Assembly (NCBI GenBank): GCA_900549025.1
Contig: URMZ01000007.1
Span: forward strand, 1 to 63,074
DNA: 63,074 nt
Origin: an uncultured Collinsella sp.
GTDB lineage: Bacteria > Actinomycetota > Coriobacteriia > Coriobacteriales > Coriobacteriaceae
Direction of reading: 5' to 3'
Shown here: piece after piece, positions 24,116-34,263 of the stretch
Position numbering within the stretch: position 1 is the stretch's first letter
Layout: the number at the start of each line of letters is the position of its first letter
Made by a program: the position numbers and the translations under genes
The notes under the pieces: generated by a model
The model's input: the letters and a program-made list of their open reading frames with translations, nothing else
What the model was told of the DNA's origin: nothing
Databases searched by the model: none

Positions 24116-26830
24116 ATGGCAAAAGTCCGTGTGTCCACCCTGGCCAAAGAGTTCGGCATGACCTCCAAGGAACTGATGGGTCATCTCGCCGATATGAAGA
24201 TTCCCGCTAAGTCCGCTTCCTCCACCTTGGAGGACGCCTATGTCGCCATGGTCCGCAAGCAGCTCGCCTCGGTGATCGAGGCCCGCGCCCAGGAAGTCGA
24301 GGCCGCCAAGCAGGCCGAGGAGCAGGCAGCTGCCGCCGAGGAGGCCGCTCGCGCCGCCGAGGCCGAGCGCGAGCGCATCGCCGCCGAGAAGGCCCGCGAG
24401 GAGGAGCGTCGCCAGTTTGCCGCAGCCCAGGCTGCCGAGGAGGCTGCCCGCGCCGAGGCCGAGGCCAAGAAGAAGGCCGAGCAGGAGCGCCTTGCCCGCG
24501 AGAAGGAGGAGGCTGCCCGCGAGGCCCAGCGCCGCGCCGTTCCCGCTTCCGACTCCGGTTCGCGCTTCCGCTCGCTGCTCGACCAGATCGCCGCACAGGA
24601 GACCGTGCTCAAGGAGAAGAAGGACGCCGAGGACAAGGCCAAGGCCGAGCGCGCCGCCGAGCGCGGTAACCGTCGTGGCGGCAACAACGACCGCCGCGGT
24701 GGCCGTCGTAACGATCGCAACGCCTCCGACAACAACTCCGAGCGCAACGCTTCCGAGGGCCGTCCGCACAGCCATCGCACCAACGCCAGCAACAACGTCG
24801 CTGCCGGCATGGACTTCCCCAACCCCGATAAGCAGGGCAAGGGCAAGAAGCGCAAGGGCGGTCATAACAACGAAGAGGACCACTACAGCCGCATGGCTCG
24901 CGAGGCCGAGGAGTACAGCCGCGAGAAGGTGCTCGAGGAGGCTCGTGCCGCCGTCGAGGAGGCCTCTCGCGAGTCCACTGGTCGCCGCAAAAAGCGCAAG
25001 GAGAAGCGCGAGCGCGAGGCCGCAAAGGCTCAGGAAGAGCGCAAGATTGAGGAGGCGCTGGCCCAGGGCGTGAACCCCGAGGAGCTCGACGCCATCAAGG
25101 TCTCCCAGGGCGTTACCGTCCAGGAGCTCGCCGAGGCGCTCGACGTTCCGGCCAACGACATCATCAAGCGCCTGTTCCTGCTGGGCACGCCGCTTACCAT
25201 GACGCAGTCCATGTCCGACGACCTCGTCGAGCTCGTTGCCGACGACCTGGGTCGCCAGATCAAGATCATCACCCCCGAGGAGGAGAACACCTTCTCGTTC
25301 TATGACGATCCCGCCGACCTTAAGCCGCGCGCCCCGGTCGTCACCGTCATGGGCCACGTCGACCACGGCAAGACGAGCCTCCTCGACGCCATCCGTCACA
25401 CCGGCGTTGCTGCCGGCGAGGCGGGCGGCATTACGCAGGCCATCGGCGCTTCGCAGGTCATGATCAACGACCGCAAGATCACCTTTATCGATACCCCGGG
25501 TCACGCCACCTTTACGGCTATGCGTGCCCGTGGCGCCAAGGTGACCGACATCGTCATCCTGATCGTCGCCGCCGACGACGGCGTCATGCCCCAGACGGTC
25601 GAGTCGATTAACCACGCCAAGGCTGCCGGCGTACCCATCGTCGTTGCCGTCAACAAGATCGATAAGCCGGGCGCCAACCCCGACCGTGTGCGTCAGGAGC
25701 TCACCGAGTACGGCGTCATCCCCGAGGAGTGGGGCGGACAGAACATGTTCGTCAACATCTCGGCCAAGCAGAAGATCGGTATCGACGACCTTCTGGAGAC
25801 CGTGCTGCTCCAGGCCGACGTGCTCGAGCTCAAGGCCAACCCGGACACCTTTGCCTCCGGCAACGTCCTTGAGGCCAAGCTCGACAAGGGCCGTGGCTCG
25901 GTTGCTACCGTGCTCGTGACCCGCGGTACCTTGCACGTGGGCGATACGCTGGTCGCCGGCCTTACCTATGGCCGCGTCCGTGCCATGCTCGACCCCAAGG
26001 GTCGTGCCGTCACCGAGGCCGGTCCCTCCGACGCCGTCGAGATTTTGGGCCTGCAGTCCGTGCCCAACGCCGGTGATGAGTTCCGCGTGTTCGAGGACGA
26101 GCGCGAGGCTCGTGCTCTGGCCGACGAGCGTTCGCTGAAGGCCCGTATCGAGGAGCAGAGCCGCGTCAAGCACGTCACGCTCGAGAACCTCTTCGAGACC
26201 ATTGCCGACGCCGAGGTCAAGGAGCTCAACCTGATCATCAAGGCCGACGTCCAGGGTTCCATCGAGGCCCTTCAGGACTCGCTCGACAAGATGGATCAGT
26301 CCGAGGTTCGTATCAACACGATCCACTCCGCCGTTGGTGCCATCAACGAGACCGACGTCGTCCTGGCCGACGCCTCCAACGCCATCATCATCGGCTTTGG
26401 CGTCCGTCCCGACGGTAAGGCCCGCTCCGCTGCCGAGCGCGAGGGCGTCGAGATCCGTTGCTACGACGTTATCTACAAGTGCCTCGAGGAGCTCGACGCC
26501 GCCCGTATCGGCATGCTCAAGCCCACCGAGGTCGAGGTCGCCACGGGTACCGCGACCGTCCTGGACACCTTCAAGGTGCCCAAAGTCGGTATCGCCGCCG
26601 GTGTCCGCGTCGAGGAGGGCGAGATCGCCGCGACCGATTCCGTGCGTCTGGTGCGCGACGGTATCGTGGTCTTCAACGGCAAGATCGCCTCGATGCGCCA
26701 CTACAAGGACGAGGCCAAGAGCCTCAAGAGCGGTTCCGAGGGCGGCATTGGCCTGGAGAACTTCCAGGACATCAAGCCCGGCGACCAGATCGAGGGTTAC
26801 CGCATCGACCAGGTTGCCCGTACCGAGTAG
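24116..26830 (+). CDS. infB: Translation initiation factor IF-2
   Basis: A 904-residue GTPase that places initiator tRNA on the 30S subunit. The N-terminal IF2 domain ([20 protein letters not shown]) is followed by a long, highly charged Ala/Glu/Arg/Lys-rich region (~55-300), typical of actinobacterial IF-2. The G domain shows GHVDHGKT (413-420), DTPGH (459-463) and NKID (513-516). The C-terminal domains end with KPGDQIEGY. The RBS AGGTGAAG lies before the ATG. The gene continues the rimP-nusA operon, and rbfA starts 11 nt downstream. Confidence 0.95.
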   Translation: MAKVRVSTLAKEFGMTSKELMGHLADMKIPAKSASSTLEDAYVAMVRKQLASVIEARAQEVEAAKQAEEQAAAAEEAARAAEAERERIAAEKAREEERRQFAAAQAAEEAARAEAEAKKKAEQERLAREKEEAAREAQRRAVPASDSGSRFRSLLDQIAAQETVLKEKKDAEDKAKAERAAERGNRRGGNNDRRGGRRNDRNASDNNSERNASEGRPHSHRTNASNNVAAGMDFPNPDKQGKGKKRKGGHNNEEDHYSRMAREAEEYSREKVLEEARAAVEEASRESTGRRKKRKEKREREAAKAQEERKIEEALAQGVNPEELDAIKVSQGVTVQELAEALDVPANDIIKRLFLLGTPLTMTQSMSDDLVELVADDLGRQIKIITPEEENTFSFYDDPADLKPRAPVVTVMGHVDHGKTSLLDAIRHTGVAAGEAGGITQAIGASQVMINDRKITFIDTPGHATFTAMRARGAKVTDIVILIVAADDGVMPQTVESINHAKAAGVPIVVAVNKIDKPGANPDRVRQELTEYGVIPEEWGGQNMFVNISAKQKIGIDDLLETVLLQADVLELKANPDTFASGNVLEAKLDKGRGSVATVLVTRGTLHVGDTLVAGLTYGRVRAMLDPKGRAVTEAGPSDAVEILGLQSVPNAGDEFRVFEDEREARALADERSLKARIEEQSRVKHVTLENLFETIADAEVKELNLIIKADVQGSIEALQDSLDKMDQSEVRINTIHSAVGAINETDVVLADASNAIIIGFGVRPDGKARSAAEREGVEIRCYDVIYKCLEELDAARIGMLKPTEVEVATGTATVLDTFKVPKVGIAAGVRVEEGEIAATDSVRLVRDGIVVFNGKIASMRHYKDEAKSLKSGSEGGIGLENFQDIKPGDQIEGYRIDQVARTE

Positions 26831-26841
26831 GGGGTAGCGCT

Positions 26842-27252
26842 ATGAAGCAAACGCAGGCAACCCGCCGTCTGGGCGAGCAGCTTCGCGAGAAGCTCGGTTA
26901 TATCCTGCTCTTTGAGGTTTCCGATCCGCGTCTCGACCTGGTTACTTTGACCGCGGTCGAGGTCGCGGTGGACCGTTCGTTCGCGCGTGTGTACGTGTCG
27001 TGCGATGCGAGCCGCTACGACGAGGTCATGGAGGCGCTCGCAAGCGCCAAGGGCCGCATTCGTAGCCTGTTGGCTCGCTCGCTCGATTGGCGTGTCACGC
27101 CCGAGCTCGATTTTCGCATCGATCGCTCGACCGATGAGGCCGAGCGCATCACGCGTGCGCTGGAAAACGTTCCCGCCACGCTTGCGATCGAAAAGGACGA
27201 GGACGGCTATCCGATAGCGGATGCCGCCCAGGAGGCAGCTTTAGATGACTAA
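26842..27252 (+). CDS. rbfA: Ribosome-binding factor A
   Basis: A 136-residue KH-like protein for late maturation of 16S rRNA and the 30S subunit. Family features are the N-terminal RLGEQLREKLGYILLFEVSDPRL-type helix and strand, the AVDRSFARVYVS strand and the C-terminal RIDRSTDEAERI. The weak RBS GGGG at 26831-26834 suggests translation coupled to infB. The C-terminus carries about 20 acidic residues after the fold. The last 8 nt overlap the next gene. Confidence 0.9.
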   Translation: MKQTQATRRLGEQLREKLGYILLFEVSDPRLDLVTLTAVEVAVDRSFARVYVSCDASRYDEVMEALASAKGRIRSLLARSLDWRVTPELDFRIDRSTDEAERITRALENVPATLAIEKDEDGYPIADAAQEAALDD

Positions 27253-28288
27253 TTCCGCCGACCTCGCCTCGTGCGAGTCTGCAGATATTCAGCGACGCAT
27301 CCTCGAGCTCATCGAGGGTGCGTCCTCCATTGCGATTTCGGGACACACTTCTCCCGACGGCGATGCCTTGGGCTCTGTATTGGGTCTGGGCCTTTCGCTC
27401 ATGAAGTTTTTTCCCAACAAGGACATTGCGTTGCTGCTGGCAGACGATGACCCGGTTCCGCGCATCTACCGCTTTATGGAAGGCTCCGATCGCCTGGTGC
27501 CGGCATCTGCGTACACCGGCAATCCGGACCTGTTCATCTCGGTGGACGTGCCGGTTGTCGAGCGCCTCAATAATTCCGCCGAGGTGCTCCGTCGCTCCAA
27601 GCATGTGGTGTGCTTCGATCACCATCCGGCGCGCGAGGAGTTTGCCGAGCTCAGTCTGAGGCGCGTTGAAGCTGCAGCCTGCGCTATGATCATCGACCGC
27701 TTCTTGGACAATTGTGGCATTGTCGCCCGTGATGGCGTCGCGACTTGCCTGCTGTGTGGCTTGGTTACCGATACCGGTCGTTTCCAGTACCAGAACGCCG
27801 ATGCTGCTGCGTTCCATGCGGCCTCGCGACTTGTTGCCCACGGTGCCGATCCGGCACGTGTGGCACTCGAGGTATATCAGAGCATGCGCGTTGAGTTTTT
27901 GCACCTCAAGTCCATCGTTATGGGTCGCATTAAGACGGTCGCGCATGGGCGCGTGGCGTATAGCTATGCCTACCAGAGCGACCTTGAGGCCTGCGGTGTC
28001 ACCTCGGACGAGTGCGACGGCCTGGTCGATGTGGTGCGTTCGGTGATGGGCGTCGAGGTTTGCATGTTCTTAAAGGGCATTGAGGGCGATACCAAGGTGC
28101 GTGGCAACCTGCGCTCCAAGGGTGACCTCGATGTGTCCGAGATTGCTGCTAACTTTGGCGGTGGCGGGCATCATGCCGCCGCCGGCTTTTCCAACAACGG
28201 AACAATTCGCGAGACGCTCGCCGTGGCACTTCCCATGCTGGCCGAGCTGGTGGGGGAGGATCCCGCTTCGGTGACCGTCGAGCTTTAA
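27245..28288 (+). CDS. nrnA: NrnA-like DHH phosphoesterase
   Basis: A 347-residue DHH-DHHA1 protein. NrnA enzymes degrade short RNA oligomers and dephosphorylate pAp. Motifs are GHTSPDGDALGS (His34, Asp38, Asp40), DVPVVERL, DHHP, and GGGGHHAAAGF in the DHHA1 domain. The position between rbfA and truB is the usual place for this gene in Firmicutes and Actinobacteria. Some DHH-DHHA1 proteins also hydrolyse cyclic or linear dinucleotides, so pGpG or c-di-AMP breakdown cannot be excluded; pGpG would link it to the PelD c-di-GMP pathway. It overlaps rbfA by 8 nt. Confidence 0.85.
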   Translation: MTNSADLASCESADIQRRILELIEGASSIAISGHTSPDGDALGSVLGLGLSLMKFFPNKDIALLLADDDPVPRIYRFMEGSDRLVPASAYTGNPDLFISVDVPVVERLNNSAEVLRRSKHVVCFDHHPAREEFAELSLRRVEAAACAMIIDRFLDNCGIVARDGVATCLLCGLVTDTGRFQYQNADAAAFHAASRLVAHGADPARVALEVYQSMRVEFLHLKSIVMGRIKTVAHGRVAYSYAYQSDLEACGVTSDECDGLVDVVRSVMGVEVCMFLKGIEGDTKVRGNLRSKGDLDVSEIAANFGGGGHHAAAGFSNNGTIRETLAVALPMLAELVGEDPASVTVEL

Positions 28289-28303
28289 CTTTTTGGATGG
28301 TAC

Positions 28304-29236
28304 ATGGCTCGTCGTACGCCTTCTCAACTGAATATGCTGCTCGCCGTCGATAAACCGGTGGGCTGCACGTCCCACGATGTGGTCTCGCAATGCCGACGTG
28401 CCCTCCATGAGCGGCGCGTCGGCCATGCCGGCACGCTCGACCCCATGGCATCCGGCGTCATGGTGGTGGGCGTGGGCCAGGCTACTCGTCTGCTGGGCAT
28501 GCTAACCCTCGATACCAAAAGCTATGTCGCCGACATCTCGTTTGGCGCCGAGACCAATACCGATGATGCGGAGGGCGAGGCGGTCCGCACGGTGGCTGTT
28601 GCCAACGAGCTCCGCGATCCTGCCTATGCTCGTGAGCGCTTGGCCGCCATGCTGGGCCCGCAGATGCAGGTGCCGCCGGCGTTTTCTGCTATCTCGGTCA
28701 ATGGCGTTCGCGCCTACAAGTCTGCTCGCGAGGGCAATGCGGTGGACCTACCTCCGCGCCCCGTCGAGGTCTATGCCGCCGACCTGATCGCCGTGGGCGG
28801 CGAAGGTGATACGTGTGTGTGGACCGTGGCGTTCTCGGTGAGCAAGGGCACCTATATCCGTGCGCTCGCTCGCGACTTGGGCCACGCTTGCGATAGCGCC
28901 GCGCATATTTCCGCGCTGCGCCGCACGGCTTCCGGTGTTGTTTCCATTGGCGCTTGTCATGCGGTCGAGGAGCTTTCTCCCGAGTCCGCGGCTGGCTTTG
29001 CCCTGGATCCCATTGCGGCCCTGGGCGCCACGCGTGTTGACTTGCCGGGTAATCTTGCCGACGACCTGCTCTGCGGCCGACGCATTCCCGTTGAGCGTGC
29101 GCTTGCCGATTTCGATTCCTCGAAGACGCCGTTTGCGTTGGTGCTCGATGGGGGACTCAAGGCGCTCGCCCGCATTGAGGGCGGCCGCTTTGTCATGGAG
29201 CACGTGTTTCCGCAGGCAATCGGCGGTGTTCGATGA
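28304..29236 (+). CDS. truB: tRNA pseudouridine synthase B
   Basis: A 310-residue enzyme that makes pseudouridine 55 in the T-loop of tRNAs. The catalytic motif GTLDPMASGV places the nucleophilic Asp at residue 46. SYVADISFGAETNTDDAEG, QVPPAFSAISVNGVRAYKSAR and the GTYIRALARDLG segment all match the TruB family. The C-terminal part looks like a PUA-like domain. It lies 15 nt after nrnA and overlaps ribF by ATGA. Confidence 0.93.
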   Translation: MARRTPSQLNMLLAVDKPVGCTSHDVVSQCRRALHERRVGHAGTLDPMASGVMVVGVGQATRLLGMLTLDTKSYVADISFGAETNTDDAEGEAVRTVAVANELRDPAYARERLAAMLGPQMQVPPAFSAISVNGVRAYKSAREGNAVDLPPRPVEVYAADLIAVGGEGDTCVWTVAFSVSKGTYIRALARDLGHACDSAAHISALRRTASGVVSIGACHAVEELSPESAAGFALDPIAALGATRVDLPGNLADDLLCGRRIPVERALADFDSSKTPFALVLDGGLKALARIEGGRFVMEHVFPQAIGGVR

Positions 29237-30240
29237 TGTTGTCCGCTCGCGAGCTCGCGCGTGTCTTTTTCGCGGGCGAGTCGGACGAGGCTCGCATCGT
29301 TGCTGCCGATACGTTTGATGAGTGTGAGCACTTGGGTGCCGCTTCAATCGCCATTGGCGTGTTCGACGGCGTTCACCGTGGACACCAGGAACTCATCGAA
29401 GCGCTTGTCCGTGATACCCGTGTTCATGGCTGTAAGGCGGTCGTGGTTACCTTCGATCCCGACCCGGACGTTGTGGTGAGCCCTTCGCCCGCTCAAAAAT
29501 TGATGACGACGGCCGACCGTCTGCATGCCTTGGCTCAAACCGGGGTCGATGCGGTGGTGGCCGTTCCCTTTACGCCTGAGGTTGCGGCACTCGACCATGT
29601 CGGTTTTCTCGCACTGCTGTCACGCGTAGTCGACATTCGCTCGATTCGCGTTGGCAGTGACTTTAGGCTGGGTCGTGGCGGTGCTTCTGGTGTTGCCGAG
29701 ATGCGCTCCTGGGGTTCCGAGCACGGCGTTGACGTGTATGGTCACGACCTGCTTTGCGAGGGCGGTGAGGCCATTTGCGCCACCCGCATTCGTCATGAGC
29801 TGGGACAGGGCCATGTGGAGCTTGCTGCTGGGTTACTCGGCCGTCCGTATATGGTGCGTGGCGGTGTTATTCGCGGCCGTCACGAGGGTTCTGGCATGGG
29901 CTTTCCCACGGCAAACTTGCAGGTTCCCGACGGCATTCAGGTGCCAGCCGATGGCGTGTATGAGGGTCTGGTGCTGGTCGATGACACCGCGTGGCCCGCT
30001 GCTGTGAACGTCGGCCTGCCGCCAACGTATGCTGACGATGCGGCATCTGCGCATCTCGAGGCTAATTTAATTGGTTATACGGGCGACCTGTACGGCGCTT
30101 CCGTTTCGCTGGCGTTTACGCGCCGGCTGCGTCCCTCGCGTGTGTTCGATTCGCTGGATGAGTTGATCGCGACCGTCGAGGGTAATATCGAGGATATTCG
30201 TCACAACTTGGGCGATCAGGGGGTGAGCATCCGTGATTAG
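29233..30240 (+). CDS. ribF: Bifunctional riboflavin kinase / FAD synthetase
   Basis: A 335-residue two-domain enzyme that turns riboflavin into FMN and FAD. The N-terminal adenylyltransferase domain has IGVFDGVHRGHQ (His48 and His51 of the HxGH-type motif) and the C-terminal flavokinase domain has GSGMGFPTANLQVPDG. The first ATG forms an ATGA overlap with truB. The stop overlaps the start of dnaG by 8 nt, an unusual neighbour, since rpsO and pnp often follow ribF in other bacteria. Confidence 0.93.
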   Translation: MMLSARELARVFFAGESDEARIVAADTFDECEHLGAASIAIGVFDGVHRGHQELIEALVRDTRVHGCKAVVVTFDPDPDVVVSPSPAQKLMTTADRLHALAQTGVDAVVAVPFTPEVAALDHVGFLALLSRVVDIRSIRVGSDFRLGRGGASGVAEMRSWGSEHGVDVYGHDLLCEGGEAICATRIRHELGQGHVELAAGLLGRPYMVRGGVIRGRHEGSGMGFPTANLQVPDGIQVPADGVYEGLVLVDDTAWPAAVNVGLPPTYADDAASAHLEANLIGYTGDLYGASVSLAFTRRLRPSRVFDSLDELIATVEGNIEDIRHNLGDQGVSIRD

Positions 30241-32341
30241 CGATGAGGAAAAAGACCAGGTACGCGCTGCGTCTGACCTGGTTGCCATCGTGCAGGAAAC
30301 GGTCGAGCTCAAGCCTCGCGGCCATGAGTTTTGGGGATGCTGCCCCTTCCATGGCGAGAAGACGCCGTCCTTCCACATTATCCCCGCCACGCAGGTGTGG
30401 CATTGCTTTGGTTGCGGCGAGGGTGGCGACGTTTTCACGTATATCATGAAGCGCGAGAACCTGAGCTTTCCCGAGTCAATCCGTTACTTGGCCGATCGCG
30501 CGGGTATTGAGCTGCATGACACCGGAGATCGCCGCGAGCGCGGCACCAAGCGTGCCCGCATCTACGATCTGTGCGCCGAGACCGCCCAGTTCTACCACAC
30601 CATGCTCATGCGCGGTAAGGACGGCCGTCCGCGCGAGTACTTTGCCAGCCGCGGCATGGGCGGCGACGTCTGCCGCCGCTACTGCCTGGGCTTTGCACCG
30701 GGCCGTAACGCGCTGGTGTCGCACCTGTCCCAGGCGGGTTTTACCCCGCAGGAGATGATCGACGCCAACGTTGCCGTGAGTCGCGGGCGCGGGCAGCTTG
30801 CCGACCGCTTTTACGACCGCGTGATGTTCCCCATCTTTGACGAGCAGGGTCACAACATTGCCTTTGGCGGTCGCATTATGGGCGACGGCCAGCCTAAGTA
30901 TCTCAACACCGCCGAGACGAGCGTGTTTCATAAAAAGCGAAACCTCTACGGCTTTAATTGGGCCAAGGAGTTTATCGTCGCGCAGGATACCGCCATCGTG
31001 GTAGAGGGCTATACCGATTGCATCGCCTGCTGGGAGGCGGGGATTAAAAACGTTGTCGCCACGCTGGGCACCGCCCTCACGGAGCATCACGTCAAGACGC
31101 TCACTCGCTTTGCCAAGCGCATCGTGTATATGTTCGACGGCGATGCAGCGGGCCAGAAGGCCGCCCGTCGCGCGATTCAGTTTATCGAGCAGGATTCCAT
31201 GGACCTGCGCTGCGTGGTGCTCCCCGACGGCAACGACCCCATGGAGTTCATCACCGCACATGGTGGCGAGGCACTGCAGACGCGCATCGACGCTGCCGAG
31301 CCGCTTATGGACTTTGTCTACCGTTCGCTGCTGGAGTCGAGTGACATCACCACGCCGGGCGGTCGCGCTAAGGCGCTGGAAGATGCGCTGACGCTTATCT
31401 ATCCGTTGCGCAACAGCTATATGATCGACACGTACTTTATCCAGATTGCCGATCTGCTGGGTTTGGATCTGGAGACGGTGCGCGCGAGCTCGGGTCGTGT
31501 GTTTCGCGATGTCGCCAAGCGCGAGGATGCGGAACGACGTCGTGAGCAGAACTATGAGCACCAGCGGGCACAGACTGAGCGGTCCGGTAGCGCGGGCGGT
31601 CGGGCGTCGGGTTCTCGCGATGCCGGTCGCGGTGCTTGGGCATCGGGCGCGACGCCGCCGGTGTCCGCGCCGGTCGAAGAAGAGCCGTACGACTACGTCC
31701 CGCTCGATGCCTACGGCGCCGCGCCCGTGGAGGTCGTCGACGACCTGCCGCCGATCGATGTGCCTGATGGTATGGGCGCTGTGCCTGTGGCTGACGGTTC
31801 GGGCGCACCGGCTGCGGCGGCGCCGATGGTTCTTACCGATCTTGAACGCAAGTCCTTGGCAGGGGAGCGCGAGCTGTTGACGATCCTCACGAGCTACCCC
31901 GACCTGTTCCGCACGTATGCCGACCGCATCTGCTCCATCGAGTGGGTTGACCCGCGTCACGAGTCCATTGCATGGGCCGTTCTGGCAACGCCGCCGGGAA
32001 CCGATCCTGCAGCCTGCATGGATGCGGCGCGCTCAGTGTGTCCCGATGCGGCAACGCTTGTGAGTGCCGGGCGCATCTCCGCGACGAGCAAGCACCCCAC
32101 CGAGACGAACATCGTGTTTATGCTTGATACGCTTGAGCTCTACACCATCAAGCGTCGCATGCGTGCCGCACAGGCCAAGCTGCGCCAGGACCGTTCACTC
32201 GATGATGAGGCCCGTCGCGCGCTGACCGTGCAGGCCGCGCAGGATTCGCAACGTCAACGCGAACTGCAAAAGTCGATCGGCGGCGTGGCGGACCCGTTCC
32301 GTTTGATCGGCCTGGAGGCCGCGGGCACCGAACAAGCCTAG
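30233..32341 (+). CDS. dnaG: DNA primase
   Basis: A 702-residue primase that lays RNA primers for replication. The N-terminal zinc domain CPFHGEKTPSF with HCFGC supplies Cys37, His40, Cys58 and Cys61. The catalytic core shows YLNTAETSVFHKK, the TOPRIM motif AIVVEGYTDCIAC and DGDAAGQKAA. A low-complexity Gly/Ala/Pro/acidic linker (~430-530) precedes a C-terminal helicase-binding region (~540-700). The start is GTG at 30233 with GGGGGTGAG upstream, overlapping ribF. rpoD follows after 110 nt, so dnaG and rpoD keep the classic macromolecular-synthesis pairing. Confidence 0.95.
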   Translation: MISDEEKDQVRAASDLVAIVQETVELKPRGHEFWGCCPFHGEKTPSFHIIPATQVWHCFGCGEGGDVFTYIMKRENLSFPESIRYLADRAGIELHDTGDRRERGTKRARIYDLCAETAQFYHTMLMRGKDGRPREYFASRGMGGDVCRRYCLGFAPGRNALVSHLSQAGFTPQEMIDANVAVSRGRGQLADRFYDRVMFPIFDEQGHNIAFGGRIMGDGQPKYLNTAETSVFHKKRNLYGFNWAKEFIVAQDTAIVVEGYTDCIACWEAGIKNVVATLGTALTEHHVKTLTRFAKRIVYMFDGDAAGQKAARRAIQFIEQDSMDLRCVVLPDGNDPMEFITAHGGEALQTRIDAAEPLMDFVYRSLLESSDITTPGGRAKALEDALTLIYPLRNSYMIDTYFIQIADLLGLDLETVRASSGRVFRDVAKREDAERRREQNYEHQRAQTERSGSAGGRASGSRDAGRGAWASGATPPVSAPVEEEPYDYVPLDAYGAAPVEVVDDLPPIDVPDGMGAVPVADGSGAPAAAAPMVLTDLERKSLAGERELLTILTSYPDLFRTYADRICSIEWVDPRHESIAWAVLATPPGTDPAACMDAARSVCPDAATLVSAGRISATSKHPTETNIVFMLDTLELYTIKRRMRAAQAKLRQDRSLDDEARRALTVQAAQDSQRQRELQKSIGGVADPFRLIGLEAAGTEQA

Positions 32342-32410
32342 ATGTTGTGGTCAACCAGCGTATTCTCGCCTATATCCAGTCTTCTTTTTGGGTATAGACG
32401 TCAATGTGTG

Positions 32411-32419
32411 TGCTAAAGT
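32411..32419 (+). promoter_or_regulatory. Possible extended -10 element before rpoD
   Basis: TGCTAAAGT resembles an extended -10 (TGn plus TAAAGT), about 33 nt before the rpoD start. No good -35 accompanies it. It could give rpoD transcription independent of dnaG. Confidence 0.3.
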
Positions 32420-32451
32420 ATTGAGTCCTGTGGACTATGAAGGGAGAATCT

Positions 32452-33801
32452 GTGCCAAAAAAGACTGAGAGCACGGGTACTGGGCTGGAATCCTACGTTG
32501 CAAAGCTCATGGGCAACGGCTCAAACAGGACTTCGGTAACCGAGGACGAGATTCAGGTCGCCCTGAAGGATATCGATGTTTCTGACGAGCAGCTCACCGC
32601 GGTGTATTCCGCGCTGCGCAACAGCGGCATCCAGATTATCTCCGCGAGCGGTAACGACGACGCCCCCATGGGTGTCGACGATGACGATACCGATACCGAT
32701 ACCGACGATTTCGATGACGACGACGAGCACGATTCCGGCTCGCTCGACGATCACGAGCTCAAGATGGCCCGCCAGGCCGACGCCGAGATGGGTTCTTCCA
32801 AGAGCAAGAAGAAGCGCACCGTGCGCACGTCCCGTTCGCGTTCGCGCGTGCGCGGCATCGATGCCTCCACGGTGATGCTGACCGGCGACCCGGTCCGTAT
32901 GTACCTCAAGGAGATCGGCAAGGTCGACCTGCTGACCGCCTCCGAAGAGGTCGATTTGGCCATGAAGATCGAGGCCGGTCTTGAGGCCACTGAGAAGCTC
33001 GAGGCTGCCGATGCTGGTGAGCTCGAACTCACGCGTGCCGAGATACGTCGTCTTACGCGCATTGAGAACGTGGGCCTCGAAGCCAAGCAGGCACTCATCA
33101 GCGCAAACCTGCGTCTGGTCGTCTCCATCGCCAAGCGTTATGTCGGTCGCGGCATGCTGTTCCTGGACCTGATCCAGGAGGGCAACCTCGGCCTGATTCG
33201 CGCCGTCGAGAAGTTCGACTACCAGAAGGGCTTTAAGTTCTCCACGTACGCCACGTGGTGGATCCGTCAGGCTATCACGCGCGCTATCGCCGACCAGGCC
33301 CGTACCATCCGTATTCCCGTGCACATGGTCGAGACCATCAACAAGCTCGTCCGTGTGCAGCGCCAGCTCCTTCAGGACCTGGGTCGCGACCCGACCCCCG
33401 AGGAGATCGGTGCCGAGATGGACATGAGTGCCGACCGCGTCCGCGAGATCCAGAAGATCTCGCAGGAGCCCGTGTCGCTCGAGACCCCCATCGGCGAGGA
33501 AGAGGATTCCCAGCTGGGCGACTTCATCGAGGACTCCCAGGCCATCGTTCCGCCCGATGCGGCCAGCTTCTCCATGCTGCAGGAGCAGCTCACCCAGGTG
33601 CTCGACTCGCTTGCTGATCGTGAGCGCAAGGTTATCGAGCTGCGCTTTGGCCTTGTCGACGGACATCCCCGTACGCTCGAGGAAGTCGGCCGCGAGTTTG
33701 GCGTCACGCGCGAGCGTATCCGCCAGATCGAGTCCAAGACCCTGGCCAAGCTCCGCCACCCGAGCCGTTCGAGCAAGCTGAAAGACTATATTGAGTCTTA
33801 A
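32452..33801 (+). CDS. rpoD: Primary sigma factor RpoD/SigA
   Basis: A 449-residue principal sigma-70 factor. Region 1.1 is replaced by a diverse N-terminus with an Asp-rich run (about 75-95) and a basic stretch ([16 protein letters not shown]). Region 1.2 ([11 protein letters not shown]), region 2 ([17 protein letters not shown], then [19 protein letters not shown]), region 3 ([14 protein letters not shown]) and region 4 ([20 protein letters not shown]) are all complete. GTG 32452 is preferred because AAGGGAGA (32439-32446) sits just upstream. ATG 32437 would start inside that site and add five residues. A strong terminator follows. Confidence 0.95.
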   Translation: MPKKTESTGTGLESYVAKLMGNGSNRTSVTEDEIQVALKDIDVSDEQLTAVYSALRNSGIQIISASGNDDAPMGVDDDDTDTDTDDFDDDDEHDSGSLDDHELKMARQADAEMGSSKSKKKRTVRTSRSRSRVRGIDASTVMLTGDPVRMYLKEIGKVDLLTASEEVDLAMKIEAGLEATEKLEAADAGELELTRAEIRRLTRIENVGLEAKQALISANLRLVVSIAKRYVGRGMLFLDLIQEGNLGLIRAVEKFDYQKGFKFSTYATWWIRQAITRAIADQARTIRIPVHMVETINKLVRVQRQLLQDLGRDPTPEEIGAEMDMSADRVREIQKISQEPVSLETPIGEEEDSQLGDFIEDSQAIVPPDAASFSMLQEQLTQVLDSLADRERKVIELRFGLVDGHPRTLEEVGREFGVTRERIRQIESKTLAKLRHPSRSSKLKDYIES

Positions 33802-33814
33802 CCTCGCAAGCAAG

Positions 33815-33848
33815 AAGCGCCCTCAAGCACATCCGCTTGAGGGCGCTT
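33815..33848 (+). terminator. rpoD terminator
   Basis: A perfect 14-bp stem (AAGCGCCCTCAAGC at 33815-33828 with 33835-33848) has a 6-nt loop. It starts 13 nt after the rpoD stop and ends in TT followed by C, so the U-tract is short. Confidence 0.75.
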
Positions 33849-33861
33849 TCATGTAGTTGTT

Positions 33862-33901
33862 GGGGACGTTCTTGAATGACTGGTCGTTTAAGAACGTTCC
33901 C
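33862..33901. repeat. Inverted repeat upstream of the tRNA-Asn promoter
   Basis: GGGGACGTTCTT (33862-33873) pairs with AAGAACGTTCCC (33890-33901) with one G-U pair and a 16-nt loop. It stands between the rpoD terminator and the tRNA promoter. It may be a second terminator or part of an intergenic repeat family. Confidence 0.5.
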
Positions 33902-33935
33902 AATGATTAGGTCGGAAAATTTCTTAAAAAAGTTC

Positions 33936-33963
33936 TTGCCCTTAGCGGATTCGTCCGTATAAT
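33936..33963 (+). promoter_or_regulatory. tRNA-Asn promoter
   Basis: TTGCCC (33936-33941), a 16-nt spacer and a consensus TATAAT (33958-33963) end 30 nt before the tRNA. The AT-rich tract upstream (TTTCTTAAAAAAGTTCTT) resembles an UP element. Confidence 0.75.
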
Positions 33964-33993
33964 AAACTTCGTTGCTTGAGAGCACGCACCTAT

Positions 33994-34068
33994 TCCTCGG
34001 TAGCTCAATGGTAGAGCACGCGGCTGTTAACCGCGCTGTTGTAGGTTCGAGTCCTACCCGGGGAGCCA
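33994..34068 (+). tRNA. tRNA-Asn (GTT anticodon)
   Basis: A complete cloverleaf of 75 nt including the encoded CCA. The acceptor stem TCCTCGG pairs with CCGGGGA with one G-U pair. The D arm is GCTC/GAGC, the anticodon stem is CGCGG/CCGCG with loop CTGTTAA (anticodon GTT), and the T arm is GTAGG/CCTAC with TTCGAGT. The discriminator base is G. A terminator follows 7 nt downstream. Confidence 0.97.
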
Positions 34069-34074
34069 GGTTGT

Positions 34075-34104
34075 AAAACCCGTCGCTTATGCGGCGGGTT
34101 TTTT
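34075..34104 (+). terminator. tRNA-Asn terminator
   Basis: AAAACCCGTCGC (34075-34086), loop TTAT and GCGGCGGGTTTTTT form a 12-bp stem with one G-U pair and a six-T tail. This is a textbook intrinsic terminator. Confidence 0.9.
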
Positions 34105-34263
34105 CATGCCGCGATCGCCGTTCGCAAACGTTACCGTATCAACATTTCGTGTCGAGGATGTAATCCCGAGGCCCGCCACCTCAACATGGCGCGGTCGTTG
34201 TAGAATATTGCAATGATTGCTCCCACGACATGGTGCCGCGAGCACCAAGAAAAGGAGATTCTT

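Noticed and set aside
24594..24900. Repetitive coding stretch in infB as a possible horizontally acquired insert
   Set aside because: Charged, low-complexity N-terminal regions are normal for actinobacterial IF-2, and the frame is continuous with conserved domains on both sides.
24077..26701. An 874-codon - strand open frame opposite infB
   Set aside because: It is the same kind of shadow. Low-complexity composition mirrors the IF-2 coding strand and no ribosome binding site or family motif is seen.
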